Source: Proteobacteria bacterium UBA6921 (GTDB lineage: Bacteria > Pseudomonadota > Gammaproteobacteria > SG8-11). From it: a stretch of DNA of 8,594 nucleotides. Shown in pieces: positions 1-5,206 of the stretch; within the stretch, counting starts at the first letter, position 1, and each line of letters begins with the position of its first letter. The position numbers and the translations under genes were made by a program. Below the pieces are notes generated by a model. The model was not told the DNA's origin. It worked only from the letters and a program-made list of their open reading frames with translations, and made no database searches. Location of the stretch: NCBI GenBank assembly GCA_002450895.1, contig DKAR01000214.1, positions 41,148-49,741 on the forward strand, read 5' to 3'.

Positions 1-63
1 AGGTTTCACCGATGTGAGCCCCGTTTTCACTTTGCCCTTACGAGCAAAGGCGACCATTGTGTT
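1..63 (-). ncRNA. Group I intron, 5' portion, interrupting the tmRNA gene (cut by the window edge)
   Basis: On the minus strand the tmRNA T-loop (TTCGATT, 70-64) is followed not by the CCCGC needed to close the T-stem but by unrelated sequence with group I intron features. P1: exon bases CGATT (68-64) pair with GGTCG (55-51) around an 8-base loop, leaving a U·G pair at the proposed splice site after T64. P2: CTTTGCTC (49-42) pairs with GGGCAAAG (37-30) over a GUAA (GNRA) tetraloop at 41-38. Next come a J2/3-like TGAAAA (29-24), a likely P3 strand (23-16), and ACATCGGTGAAACCT (15-1). That last block closely resembles the P4/J4-5 block of the Azoarcus tRNA-Ile intron, which I recall as UCGGCGAAACCU. 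The catalytic core beyond P4, the 3' splice site and any homing-endonuclease gene lie outside the window, so intactness cannot be judged. Confidence 0.82.
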
Positions 64-421
64 AATCGAACCCGCGTCCGCAAGCCCTCCGCCCTTGGTT
101 CTACATGCGTAGTCTTTCTTTAGAGTTTAACCGCCGGCTATCCCGAAAGACAGGGAACACCGGAAGCGAGTCCGCTTAGGTTTTAGCGCCGCCACCACGG
201 ACGAGTCTTGGCGCGATCTTGTGAGAGTCGACCTCTGAATGTTCGCTTACGCGAACGCCAAACGCACAAGCACGGCTTTGGTCAGAGGGCTAGCCGACTA
301 AGCGGCCAGAGCGTAGACGTCGTCGTTGGCGTCTATAGTTTGCAAACAGGATTTACGAGGTCATTTGCACCCTCGGCATGCCCCTTAGGTTTTGTGACCC
401 ACGTCGAAACCGGTCGCCCCC
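64..421 (-). ncRNA. ssrA: tmRNA (transfer-messenger RNA), 5' exon up to the T-loop
   Basis: tmRNA rescues stalled ribosomes: alanylated and bound by SmpB, it enters the empty A site and supplies a short reading frame encoding a degradation tag. On the minus strand the gene starts with GGGGGCGACC at 421-412 (acceptor 5' strand), followed by the typical GTTTCGACG and GGCATGCCGAGG blocks. The tag frame is at 330-298, then a pseudoknot region, then the conserved GACTACGCATGTAG (114-101) and GCGGACGCGGG ending in T-loop TTCGATT (70-64). The T-stem 3' strand, acceptor 3' strand and CCA end do not follow; a group I intron begins there. The 358 nt seen plus a short 3' exon would give a normal-sized tmRNA. 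It lies close to smpB, its obligate partner, with one gene between them. Identity is near certain; the 5' end is set by homology. Confidence 0.95.
298..330 (-). other. tmRNA tag-peptide reading frame (ANDDVYALAA, stop TAG)
   Basis: Within ssrA, GCC at 330-328 is the resume codon and the frame reads A-N-D-D-V-Y-A-L-A-A followed by TAG at 300-298. With the alanine carried by tmRNA itself the added tag would be A-ANDDVYALAA. The C-terminal ALAA matches the ClpXP/ClpAP degron of E. coli (ANDENYALAA), and the N-terminal AND is the usual SspB-contact region. The bases before the resume codon are TATAGAC, against TAGTC in E. coli; the A and G that set the frame are kept. Confidence 0.93.
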
Positions 422-484
422 TTGGGATGAAACTTCTGACAGTTTACGCGATGGAAAGGTTCAGCGCCATGAGCAGACTGGCGA

Positions 485-514
485 ATATCACGAATTCTGG
501 TCGTTGATGATCAA
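485..514 (-). promoter_or_regulatory. Possible ssrA promoter
   Basis: Upstream of the tmRNA 5' end on the minus strand, TTGATC (514-509) and TGATAT (490-485) are spaced by 18 bases. Transcription would begin near 478, giving a 5' precursor of about 57 nt to be trimmed by RNase P at 421. TAAACT at 446-441 is an alternative -10 without a good -35. The call rests on weak hexamer matches only. Confidence 0.3.
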
Positions 515-523
515 GCCTATTCT
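495..523 (+). promoter_or_regulatory. Possible promoter of the PAP2 gene, start point at or next to the ATG
   Basis: TATTCT (518-523) is four-of-six to the -10 consensus and ends exactly six bases before the ATG at 530, so the mRNA would be leaderless. A poor -35, TTCTGG (495-500), lies 17 bases upstream. The only Shine-Dalgarno-like bases, CAGG (524-527), are two bases from the ATG and too close to work normally. Confidence 0.3.
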
Positions 524-529
524 CAGGTC

Positions 530-1372
530 ATGAGAGCGAACCCTCTTCTATTCAAGCCGCATGGGAAACCGTGGCTAGCCTTTGTAGCAACCGGGTTGGT
601 TTTTATGCTGTCGGCCTGCGGCACGATGAACGACGGTCGCGCGTGGGGTGAGGATGCGACGTTGCGTCCCGGATTGGACCGGGTTGTCGACGCTGCGGGG
701 ATTGCTGCGGTGGATCCGTTGACCTGGGTCCCGGTGGCAAGCGCGGTGGCGATTTTTCTCTCGCAAAGTGACAAGAAAATCGAGCGATCTCTCAGTCGGC
801 GTACACCCGTTTTTGGTTCAGCCAAAGCGGCACGCGATGCCAGTGATGATACGCGCCAGGCTACACGTACTTTGCAGCTCGTTACACTGTTGCTGACGCC
901 CAGCGGGAACGGCGCGGACGAAATCGCCGCGAACAAGGCGCGCGGGTTTGCTGTCGAGTTTTCCGCGGAATTTGCGACCAAGGCAGCGACCAGCTCAGTA
1001 AAGTCCGCCGTGGGGCGTGAACGACCCGGGAATGGCGAGGCGTCGAGCTTTCCATCCGGCCACAGTTCCGATGCATTTTCCAATGCGGCGCTGGTTCGCG
1101 AGAACCTGTCTGTCACTCCGATGAACACCACGCTGCGCACCACAGTGAGTTGGGGCGCGACGCTGCTTGCGTCCGCGACGGCGTATGCGCGCGTTGAAGG
1201 TGGTGTGCATTATCCGACCGACGTTCTCGTGGGTGCAGCGCTGGGAAACTTTTTGACGCGCTGGATTTACAACGCATTCATCGGCACGCCGTTGTTGGTG
1301 AGTGTCGAGACATTGCCGGACGGCGCAATGCTCAGCGCGAACGTGCGCCTTGGCACAGGGAATCGGTGGTAG
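530..1372 (+). CDS. PAP2-family phosphatase, predicted lipoprotein
   Basis: A 280-residue protein with the phosphatidic-acid phosphatase type 2 / class A acid phosphatase signature. Motif C1 is K158-x6-R165-P166, C2 is P175-S-G-H178 and C3 is R221-x5-H227-x3-D231. H227 is the expected nucleophile of the phospho-histidine intermediate and H178 the acid. The usual Ser before the C3 arginine is Ala220 here. The N-terminus has a basic stretch, a hydrophobic run at about residues 15-28 and lipobox L27-S-A-C30, so it is probably exported and lipidated. Gly at +2 rather than Asp argues for outer-membrane sorting. I see no clear set of six membrane spans, so it resembles soluble secreted class A enzymes more than integral PAP2 lipid phosphatases. 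The substrate cannot be told. It sits between ssrA and smpB, divergent from ssrA. The ATG at 530 is chosen because it gives a complete signal peptide. Confidence 0.88.
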   Translation: MRANPLLFKPHGKPWLAFVATGLVFMLSACGTMNDGRAWGEDATLRPGLDRVVDAAGIAAVDPLTWVPVASAVAIFLSQSDKKIERSLSRRTPVFGSAKAARDASDDTRQATRTLQLVTLLLTPSGNGADEIAANKARGFAVEFSAEFATKAATSSVKSAVGRERPGNGEASSFPSGHSSDAFSNAALVRENLSVTPMNTTLRTTVSWGATLLASATAYARVEGGVHYPTDVLVGAALGNFLTRWIYNAFIGTPLLVSVETLPDGAMLSANVRLGTGNRW

Positions 1373-1375
1373 TGG

Positions 1376-1406
1376 GCGCGATCGAAACGGATGTCAGCGA
1401 TTGCGC
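1376..1406. terminator. Inverted repeat between convergent PAP2 and smpB ends, possible terminator
   Basis: GCGCGATCG (1376-1384) can pair with CGATTGCGC (1398-1406) over a 13-base loop, nine pairs with one G·T. It lies directly after the PAP2 stop and includes the smpB stop codon. There is only a weak T run on the plus side (GATTTCATG) and none on the minus side, so it may slow convergent transcription without being a strong intrinsic terminator. Confidence 0.3.
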
Positions 1407-1873
1407 GATTTCATGATGCGCTGCTTGTCGCGCTGCCAATCGCGTTCTTTTTCCGTGGCACGTTTGTCGAATTGTTTTTTGCCCTTGGCCAAACCGATAT
1501 CGAGTTTGGCGCGGCCGTGTTTCCAGTACAACGCGAGCGGAATGAGGGCATAGCCTTTTCGTTCCACCGCGCCGATCAATTTGGTCAGTTCTTCACGATG
1601 CAGCAGCAGTTTTCGCGTGCGGGTCGGGTCCGGCTGAATATGCGTCGAGGCCGTCTGCAACGGCGTAATAAGCGCGCCGAACATGAAAGCCTCTCCGTCC
1701 TTCAGTAGCACATAGGCATCGCTGATCTGCGCGCGACCGGCGCGCAACGACTTGACCTCCCAGCCCTGCAACGCCAGTCCGGCCTCGTAGTTTTCCTCGA
1801 TGAAATAGTCGTGACGCGCCTTTTTGTTCAGCGCAATCGTCCCGCCTGCATCTTTGTCCTTGGGTTTCGCCAT
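1394..1873 (-). CDS. smpB: SsrA-binding protein SmpB
   Basis: SmpB binds the tRNA-like domain of tmRNA and escorts it into stalled ribosomes, its C-terminal tail filling the empty mRNA channel. The 159 residues match the family length (about 160 in E. coli). Family features are N16-K-K-A-R-H21 near the N-terminus, E31-G-L and G37-W-E-V-K-S-L-R of the OB-fold, G131-K-K with D136-K-R, and the C-terminal basic helix with D145-W146, K150, R152 and M154. The ATG at 1873 is the only reasonable start: in-frame codons just upstream are not start codons and the next Met is far into the fold. There is no Shine-Dalgarno sequence; a perfect TATAAT ends six bases before the ATG, suggesting a leaderless mRNA. 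It lies on the same strand as ssrA, with the PAP2 gene between on the opposite strand. Confidence 0.98.
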   Translation of the reverse strand: MAKPKDKDAGGTIALNKKARHDYFIEENYEAGLALQGWEVKSLRAGRAQISDAYVLLKDGEAFMFGALITPLQTASTHIQPDPTRTRKLLLHREELTKLIGAVERKGYALIPLALYWKHGRAKLDIGLAKGKKQFDKRATEKERDWQRDKQRIMKSRNR

Positions 1874-1879
1874 GCGCGG

Positions 1880-1885
1880 ATTATA
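1880..1885 (-). promoter_or_regulatory. -10 box of smpB, leaderless configuration
   Basis: On the minus strand TATAAT (1885-1880) is a perfect -10 box followed by six bases and the smpB ATG at 1873, so +1 would fall on the A of the start codon. No good -35 is seen at 17 bases upstream. Confidence 0.55.
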
Positions 1886-1902
1886 CGGACCCGCCGCGGT
1901 GG

Positions 1903-1908
1903 TATCAT
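1903..1908 (+). promoter_or_regulatory. Possible -10 box of ratA-rnfH
   Basis: TATCAT (1903-1908) lies nine bases before the ratA ATG, placing transcription start about 1915 and a leader of about three bases. Its -35 position (1880-1885) coincides with the smpB -10 box on the other strand, so the two promoters would share DNA. The whole divergent gap is only 44 bases and no Shine-Dalgarno sequence is visible. Confidence 0.4.
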
Positions 1909-1917
1909 CTCCACGTT

Positions 1918-2349
1918 ATGACGGTGATCAAGAAATCAGCGCTTTTGCCCTACACCCCCGCGCAAATGTACGCGCTGGTCGACGACGTCGACGCGTACCC
2001 GAAATTCCTGCCGTGGTGCAGCGCATCGCGAACAATCAGCCGCAACGGCGATGAAGTTCACGCGGAAATCACCGTGGCGCACGGGGCTTTCAACAAGGCT
2101 TTTTCTACCTTGAACCGGTTGCAACCGGACAAGATGATCGAAATGCGCCTTGTCAAAGGGCCCTTCAAGCACCTCGAGGGACTGTGGCGCTTCGACGCAA
2201 TCGGCGACGAGGGGTGCAAGATTGCCCTGGACCTGGAGTTTTCGTTCGATAACCGGTTAGTGGAGTTCGCCATTGGCCCGGCGTTCAGCCATATCGCCAA
2301 CACGTTGGTCGATGCGTTCTGCCAACGGGCGCAACAGGTGTATGGCTGA
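1918..2349 (+). CDS. ratA: RatA, START/SRPBCC-fold protein (Coq10-like, ribosome-associated toxin family)
   Basis: A 143-residue single-domain SRPBCC/START-like protein matching the RatA (YfjG, PasT) family. Diagnostic blocks are P11-Y-T-P-A-Q-M-Y near the N-terminus, V24-D-A-Y-P-K-F-L-P-W-C, V79-K-G-P-F-K with L89-W-R-F, and F108-x-F-x-N-x-L ending with A133-F-x-x-R-A-x-x-V-Y. E. coli RatA was reported to block 70S ribosome association when overproduced. The fold is shared with Coq10 ubiquinone-binding proteins, so a respiratory lipid role is also possible. The stop codon region overlaps the rnfH start by eight bases, indicating translational coupling. The ATG at 1918 gives the usual N-terminus; no Shine-Dalgarno sequence precedes it and the proposed -10 leaves almost no leader. 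Confidence 0.93.
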   Translation: MTVIKKSALLPYTPAQMYALVDDVDAYPKFLPWCSASRTISRNGDEVHAEITVAHGAFNKAFSTLNRLQPDKMIEMRLVKGPFKHLEGLWRFDAIGDEGCKIALDLEFSFDNRLVEFAIGPAFSHIANTLVDAFCQRAQQVYG

Positions 2350-2662
2350 GTCCAAAATCCAGGTCGAAGTCGCCTACGCGCGGCCGGATCGGCAGGAAAT
2401 TCTGGCGGTCGAGCTCGAGCGCGGGGCAACGGTCGCAGATGCGATTCGACTAAGCCGAATTGGTAATAGCTTTCCGGAAATTGATATTGCAAATGCTTCG
2501 ATCGGCGTTTTTGGAAAACGCGGCACGATGGCGACGGTGTTAAACCCGGGCGATCGCGTTGAAATCTATCGACCGCTGGTCGCGGATCCAAAACAGGCGC
2601 GACGCCAACGGGCCGCACGTGGAACGCCAAAGCGACGATCACAGACCACGCGCGAACGGTAA
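2342..2662 (+). CDS. rnfH: RnfH family ubiquitin-like (beta-grasp) protein
   Basis: The 106-residue product carries the RnfH/UPF0125 signature: V8-E-V-A-Y-A-R-P near the start, F44-P-E-I-D, V56-F-G-K, G70-D-R-V-E-I-Y-R-P-L-x-x-D-P. RnfH is a small beta-grasp protein, sometimes encoded beside the Rnf electron-transport complex but here, as in E. coli, paired with ratA; the pair has been described as a toxin-antitoxin-like module (ratAB/pasTI), and whether RnfH acts as antitoxin is unsettled. The tail after residue 84 is strongly basic and about ten residues longer than in E. coli, perhaps for RNA or ribosome contact. The ATG at 2342 overlaps the ratA end by eight bases. An upstream in-frame ATG at 2273 only adds non-conserved residues inside ratA. 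The stop lies two bases from the convergent bamE stop. Confidence 0.94.
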   Translation: MAESKIQVEVAYARPDRQEILAVELERGATVADAIRLSRIGNSFPEIDIANASIGVFGKRGTMATVLNPGDRVEIYRPLVADPKQARRQRAARGTPKRRSQTTRER

Positions 2663-2664
2663 TT

Positions 2665-3027
2665 CTATTTTACCAGGGCGGGAGTGCTTCCCGGCATCTT
2701 TGGCGGTACGTACGCTGAGGTGTCGATCTTGGCGACGATTTCTTTCTCAAAGAACACCGTGACGCGGTGCATTTCGCGCTCTCCGTCTTCATGGCGACGG
2801 CTATACACGTAGTCCCAGCGATTTTCGTGGAAGGGATCGGTGATCATCGGCGTGCCGAGGAGAAATCTCACCTGGCCTTTGTCCATGCCGACCTTCAGTT
2901 TTTCGAGCTGCGCGGGCTCAACGATATTGCCTTGCTGGATGTCGAGCTTGTAAATCGAACATCCGCCGATGAACAGGACTACCGCAGCAAGAATCAGTTT
3001 GAAGCGCATCGCGTTTTGTAGTGTCAT
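2665..3027 (-). CDS. bamE: Outer membrane protein assembly factor BamE (SmpA/OmlA lipoprotein)
   Basis: BamE is a small outer-membrane lipoprotein of the BAM complex, which folds beta-barrel proteins into the outer membrane. The 120 residues show a signal peptide (basic R8-F-K, hydrophobic 11-20), lipobox I20-G-G-C23, then the family blocks Y26-K-x-D-I-x-Q-G-N34, L44-K-V-G-M, F55-L-L-G-T-P and R70-W-D-Y-V-Y; these are the domain's conserved core. Ser at +2 after the lipid cysteine fits outer-membrane sorting. Two starts are possible, Met1 (ATG at 3027) and Met7 (ATG at 3009); the second leaves a short but workable signal peptide. Neither has a Shine-Dalgarno sequence. The gene is divergent from fur, with 39 bases between them, an arrangement common in gammaproteobacteria. 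Confidence 0.95.
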   Translation of the reverse strand: MTLQNAMRFKLILAAVVLFIGGCSIYKLDIQQGNIVEPAQLEKLKVGMDKGQVRFLLGTPMITDPFHENRWDYVYSRRHEDGEREMHRVTVFFEKEIVAKIDTSAYVPPKMPGSTPALVK

Positions 3028-3043
3028 GGGGAAAGAGCGGGAG

Positions 3044-3051
3044 ATTATAGC
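3044..3051. promoter_or_regulatory. Overlapping divergent -10 boxes for bamE (minus) and fur (plus)
   Basis: Minus strand TATAAT at 3049-3044 is a perfect -10 for bamE, giving +1 near 3037 and a leader of about ten bases. Plus strand TATAGC at 3046-3051 is a candidate -10 for fur with +1 near 3058 and a nine-base leader. The two boxes share four bases. A weak bamE -35 (TTACCA, 18-base spacer) falls inside the fur start; no -35 is evident for fur. No Fur-box-like inverted repeat is seen in the gap. Confidence 0.4.
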
Positions 3052-3066
3052 GAGAACCGGTTTGCC

Positions 3067-3486
3067 ATGGTAAGTGACGACCTAAAAAAAGCGGGCCTGA
3101 AGTCCACGGTGCCACGCATGAAGATCCTGCAAATGCTGGAGCAGGGTCGGTCGCGTCATATGAGCGCGGAAGAAGTGTACAAGTCGTTGGCCGATGCGGG
3201 GGAAGATGTTGGACTCGCTACGGTGTACCGCGTCCTGACGCAGTTTGAGGCCGCCGGGTTGGTGAGCCGTCATAACTTCGAAGGCGGCAACGCAGTATTC
3301 GAGCTGAACCAGGGTCAGCATCACGACCACATTTTGTGCGTGCGTTGCGGCAAGGTTGATGAATTTGTGGACGAAACGATCGAAGCCCGGCAGCGTGATA
3401 TCGCGCAGCGCATGGGGTATGCGATGACCGACCACAATCTCTATATTTATGGCATCTGCGCGGACTGCCGCGCCAAGAGCAAGTAG
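3067..3486 (+). CDS. fur: Ferric uptake regulator Fur
   Basis: Fur is a dimeric metal-dependent repressor of iron uptake genes and a wider regulon. The 139-residue product has the N-terminal winged helix (P16-R-M-K-I-L to about residue 70), with the recognition helix block A51-T-V-Y-R-V-L57. The C-terminal dimerisation and metal domain follows: H85-H-D-H-I-L-C-V-R-C94, with Cys91 and Cys94 forming a structural zinc pair, and a second pair, Cys131 and Cys134, at the C-terminus. Metal-site residues H31, E79, H85, H86 and H88 are in the expected places. Length and motifs are those of gammaproteobacterial Fur, not Zur or PerR. It is divergent from bamE and ends five bases from the recN stop. There is no obvious ribosome-binding site, and the ATG at 3067 is set by homology. 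Confidence 0.97.
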   Translation: MVSDDLKKAGLKSTVPRMKILQMLEQGRSRHMSAEEVYKSLADAGEDVGLATVYRVLTQFEAAGLVSRHNFEGGNAVFELNQGQHHDHILCVRCGKVDEFVDETIEARQRDIAQRMGYAMTDHNLYIYGICADCRAKSK

Positions 3487-3491
3487 CTCGG

Positions 3492-3507
3492 TCAGGCGTT
3501 GGCCTGA
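3492..3507 (+). terminator. Hairpin at the fur/recN convergence, possible fur terminator
   Basis: TCAGGC (3492-3497) pairs perfectly with GCCTGA (3502-3507) over a GTTG loop, six bases after the fur stop. It is followed by TGCAGCATTTCTTT, so the T-rich stretch is delayed and broken. It overlaps the recN stop codon; on the minus strand no T run follows it. Confidence 0.3.
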
Positions 3508-5162
3508 TGCAGCATTTCTTTCGCGTGGGATTTTGTCTGCGCGGTGACCTTGACACCACCCAACATTCTCGCGATTTCATCGATCCGGGCGTCATCGCCG
3601 AGCACCGCAATTGAACTGCGTGTGGTACCACCGCGCGCATTTTTTGTGACAGTCCAGTGCTGCTCTCCTTGTGCGGCAACCTGAGGCAGGTGAGTGACGC
3701 AAATAATTTGCCGGTGTTTCGCCAGGGCGCGCAATTTGCGACCGACGATTTCCGCCACGCCACCCCCCACGCCAGCGTCAACTTCGTCAAACACCAGCGT
3801 CGGAATCCCTGTCGTTTGCGCCGTTGCAACCTCGATGGCAAGGCTGATGCGCGATAACTCTCCTCCGGATGCAACTTTGGCCAGCGGGCGGAGGGGTTGT
3901 CCCGGATTGGCCTGTACCAGGAATTCAATGTGGTCCGTGCCATGGGGGGAAAACGTATCCGGACGCTCCGTGACTTCAATCTTGAACTCGCCACCGCGCA
4001 TGCCCAGTGTTTGCAGACTTCGCGTGACGACGGCCGAAAGTGTGGCTGCGGCCTGTACGCGGCTTGCACTCAACTGTGTCGCTGCGTTTCGATACGTGGA
4101 CTCCAGTTCTTTCAGCTCCTGTTGCAGCGCATCGAGGTTGTAGTCGCCCGATTCAAATTCTTCGAGCTCGCGCCGCAACTGCTGGAAATGGGTAGCCAGC
4201 GTCTTTGGATCAACGCGGTGTTTGCGCGCCAGCGTATGAATCGACGCGATGCGTTCTTCCACGGTATGAAGACGTTCCGGGTCGAGATCGAGTCCATCAC
4301 GATAGGCGCGAAGTTCGCGTCCCGCTTCGCCGAGCTGGATCGACGCGTTGGTGAAGAGCTCCGCGGCGTTGCGCAATGCCGGGTCAACCTGTGCGAGCGA
4401 TTCCAATTCGGATGCGAGTTTGTCCATAGCGGGGGCAATCGCACTCTCATCATCACCATCGAGTGACTGCAGCGTGCGTTCGGCGCCTTCCAGCAGTCGC
4501 GCGGCATTGCTGAGGCGGGAATGTTCCAGGTCGAGCTCCTCTGTCTCGTTTTCCCCAAGATCGAGTTCGACCAGTTCTCCGACCTGAAAGCGCAGGAGTT
4601 CAAGTCGAGCCGTGCGGTCTGCGGCCGAAGTCTGCAGCGTATCGATGCGCGTTTTGAGCGTGTTCCATTTTTCGTAGATTTCTGCCAGCGACCCCAAAAG
4701 CTTGCTGTGCGCTGCGTAGTCGTCGAGAGTAATTCGTTGGGCAGCGGGTTTGAGCAGCCACTGATGGGTGTTCTGTCCATGAATGTCGACGAGCAGTTCG
4801 CCGAGCTCGCGCAGAAGCGTGACTGGAACCGGTTGTGCGTTGATGCTGGCGCGCGAGCGTCCATCCGCACCGAGTGTGCGGCGGAGAATGCATTCGTCTC
4901 CGGCATCGAGCTCGTGGTCAATGATCCAGCGGTTTGCTTCCGGAACTTTGCGAATATCAAAGATCGCGCTGACGTCGGCGCGTTCGGCGCCGGGACGCAG
5001 AATTCCAACATCGGCCCGATCGCCGAGCACGAACCCCAGTGCATCAAGAAGTATCGATTTTCCGGCGCCGGTTTCGCCGGTGAGGACCGTCAGCCCGGGT
5101 CGGATGTCGAGCTCGAGGCGATCGACGATGACGAAATCGCTGATCGAAATGCGTTCCAACAT
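3492..5162 (-). CDS. recN: DNA repair protein RecN (SMC-like ATPase)
   Basis: RecN is an SMC-family ATPase that acts at double-strand breaks with RecA, holding DNA together during recombinational repair. The 556 residues (553 in E. coli) show Walker A G29-E-T-G-A-G-K-S36 in the N-terminal head, a long coiled-coil centre from about residue 150 to 370 rich in Leu and Glu, the ABC signature S432-G-G-E-L-S-R438, and Walker B T455-L-V-F-D-E-V-D-A-G464 followed by the H-loop V489-T-H491. The ATG at 5162 begins with the typical M-L-E-R-I-S-I-S-D-F; a start at 5228 would add 22 non-conserved residues overlapping nadK. It is the second gene of a nadK-recN unit, 44 bases after nadK. No canonical LexA box is visible before recN or nadK. 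Confidence 0.97.
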   Translation of the reverse strand: MLERISISDFVIVDRLELDIRPGLTVLTGETGAGKSILLDALGFVLGDRADVGILRPGAERADVSAIFDIRKVPEANRWIIDHELDAGDECILRRTLGADGRSRASINAQPVPVTLLRELGELLVDIHGQNTHQWLLKPAAQRITLDDYAAHSKLLGSLAEIYEKWNTLKTRIDTLQTSAADRTARLELLRFQVGELVELDLGENETEELDLEHSRLSNAARLLEGAERTLQSLDGDDESAIAPAMDKLASELESLAQVDPALRNAAELFTNASIQLGEAGRELRAYRDGLDLDPERLHTVEERIASIHTLARKHRVDPKTLATHFQQLRRELEEFESGDYNLDALQQELKELESTYRNAATQLSASRVQAAATLSAVVTRSLQTLGMRGGEFKIEVTERPDTFSPHGTDHIEFLVQANPGQPLRPLAKVASGGELSRISLAIEVATAQTTGIPTLVFDEVDAGVGGGVAEIVGRKLRALAKHRQIICVTHLPQVAAQGEQHWTVTKNARGGTTRSSIAVLGDDARIDEIARMLGGVKVTAQTKSHAKEMLHQANA

Positions 5163-5182
5163 AGACGACCCACAGCGGTTAG

Positions 5183-5199
5183 GGCGCGCAGCGCGCGCC
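5183..5199. repeat. GC-only hairpin between nadK and recN
   Basis: GGCGCGC (5183-5189) and GCGCGCC (5193-5199) form a perfect seven-pair stem with a three-base loop in the 44-base gap, ending 20 bases upstream of the recN ATG. No T run follows on either strand, so it is not a simple terminator. It could stabilise the nadK end of the mRNA or modulate recN expression. Confidence 0.5.
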
Positions 5200-5206
5200 T
5201 GAAATA

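Noticed and set aside
1..63. Sequence after the tmRNA T-loop as the end of an integrated prophage or island at an attachment site
   Set aside because: Integrases that use ssrA normally restore its 3' end, which does not happen here, and the P1, P2 and P4-like elements in correct order fit a group I intron better.
208..507. 99-codon open frame on the plus strand starting with TTG
   Set aside because: It is antisense to the tmRNA gene and its upstream region; the RNA signature on the other strand is decisive, and the peptide resembles no family.
523..1143. 206-codon minus-strand open frame across the PAP2 gene
   Set aside because: The plus-strand frame carries all three PAP2 motifs; the reverse frame has no recognisable domain and is a composition shadow.
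2273..2341. N-terminal extension of RnfH from an upstream ATG
   Set aside because: The 23 extra codons lie inside ratA in another frame and are not part of the conserved RnfH start; the coupled ATG at 2342 fits family length.
2658..2674. GGTAA/TTACC inverted repeat at the rnfH-bamE convergence as a terminator
   Set aside because: The stem is only five pairs, half of them A-T, and overlaps both stop codons; too weak to call.
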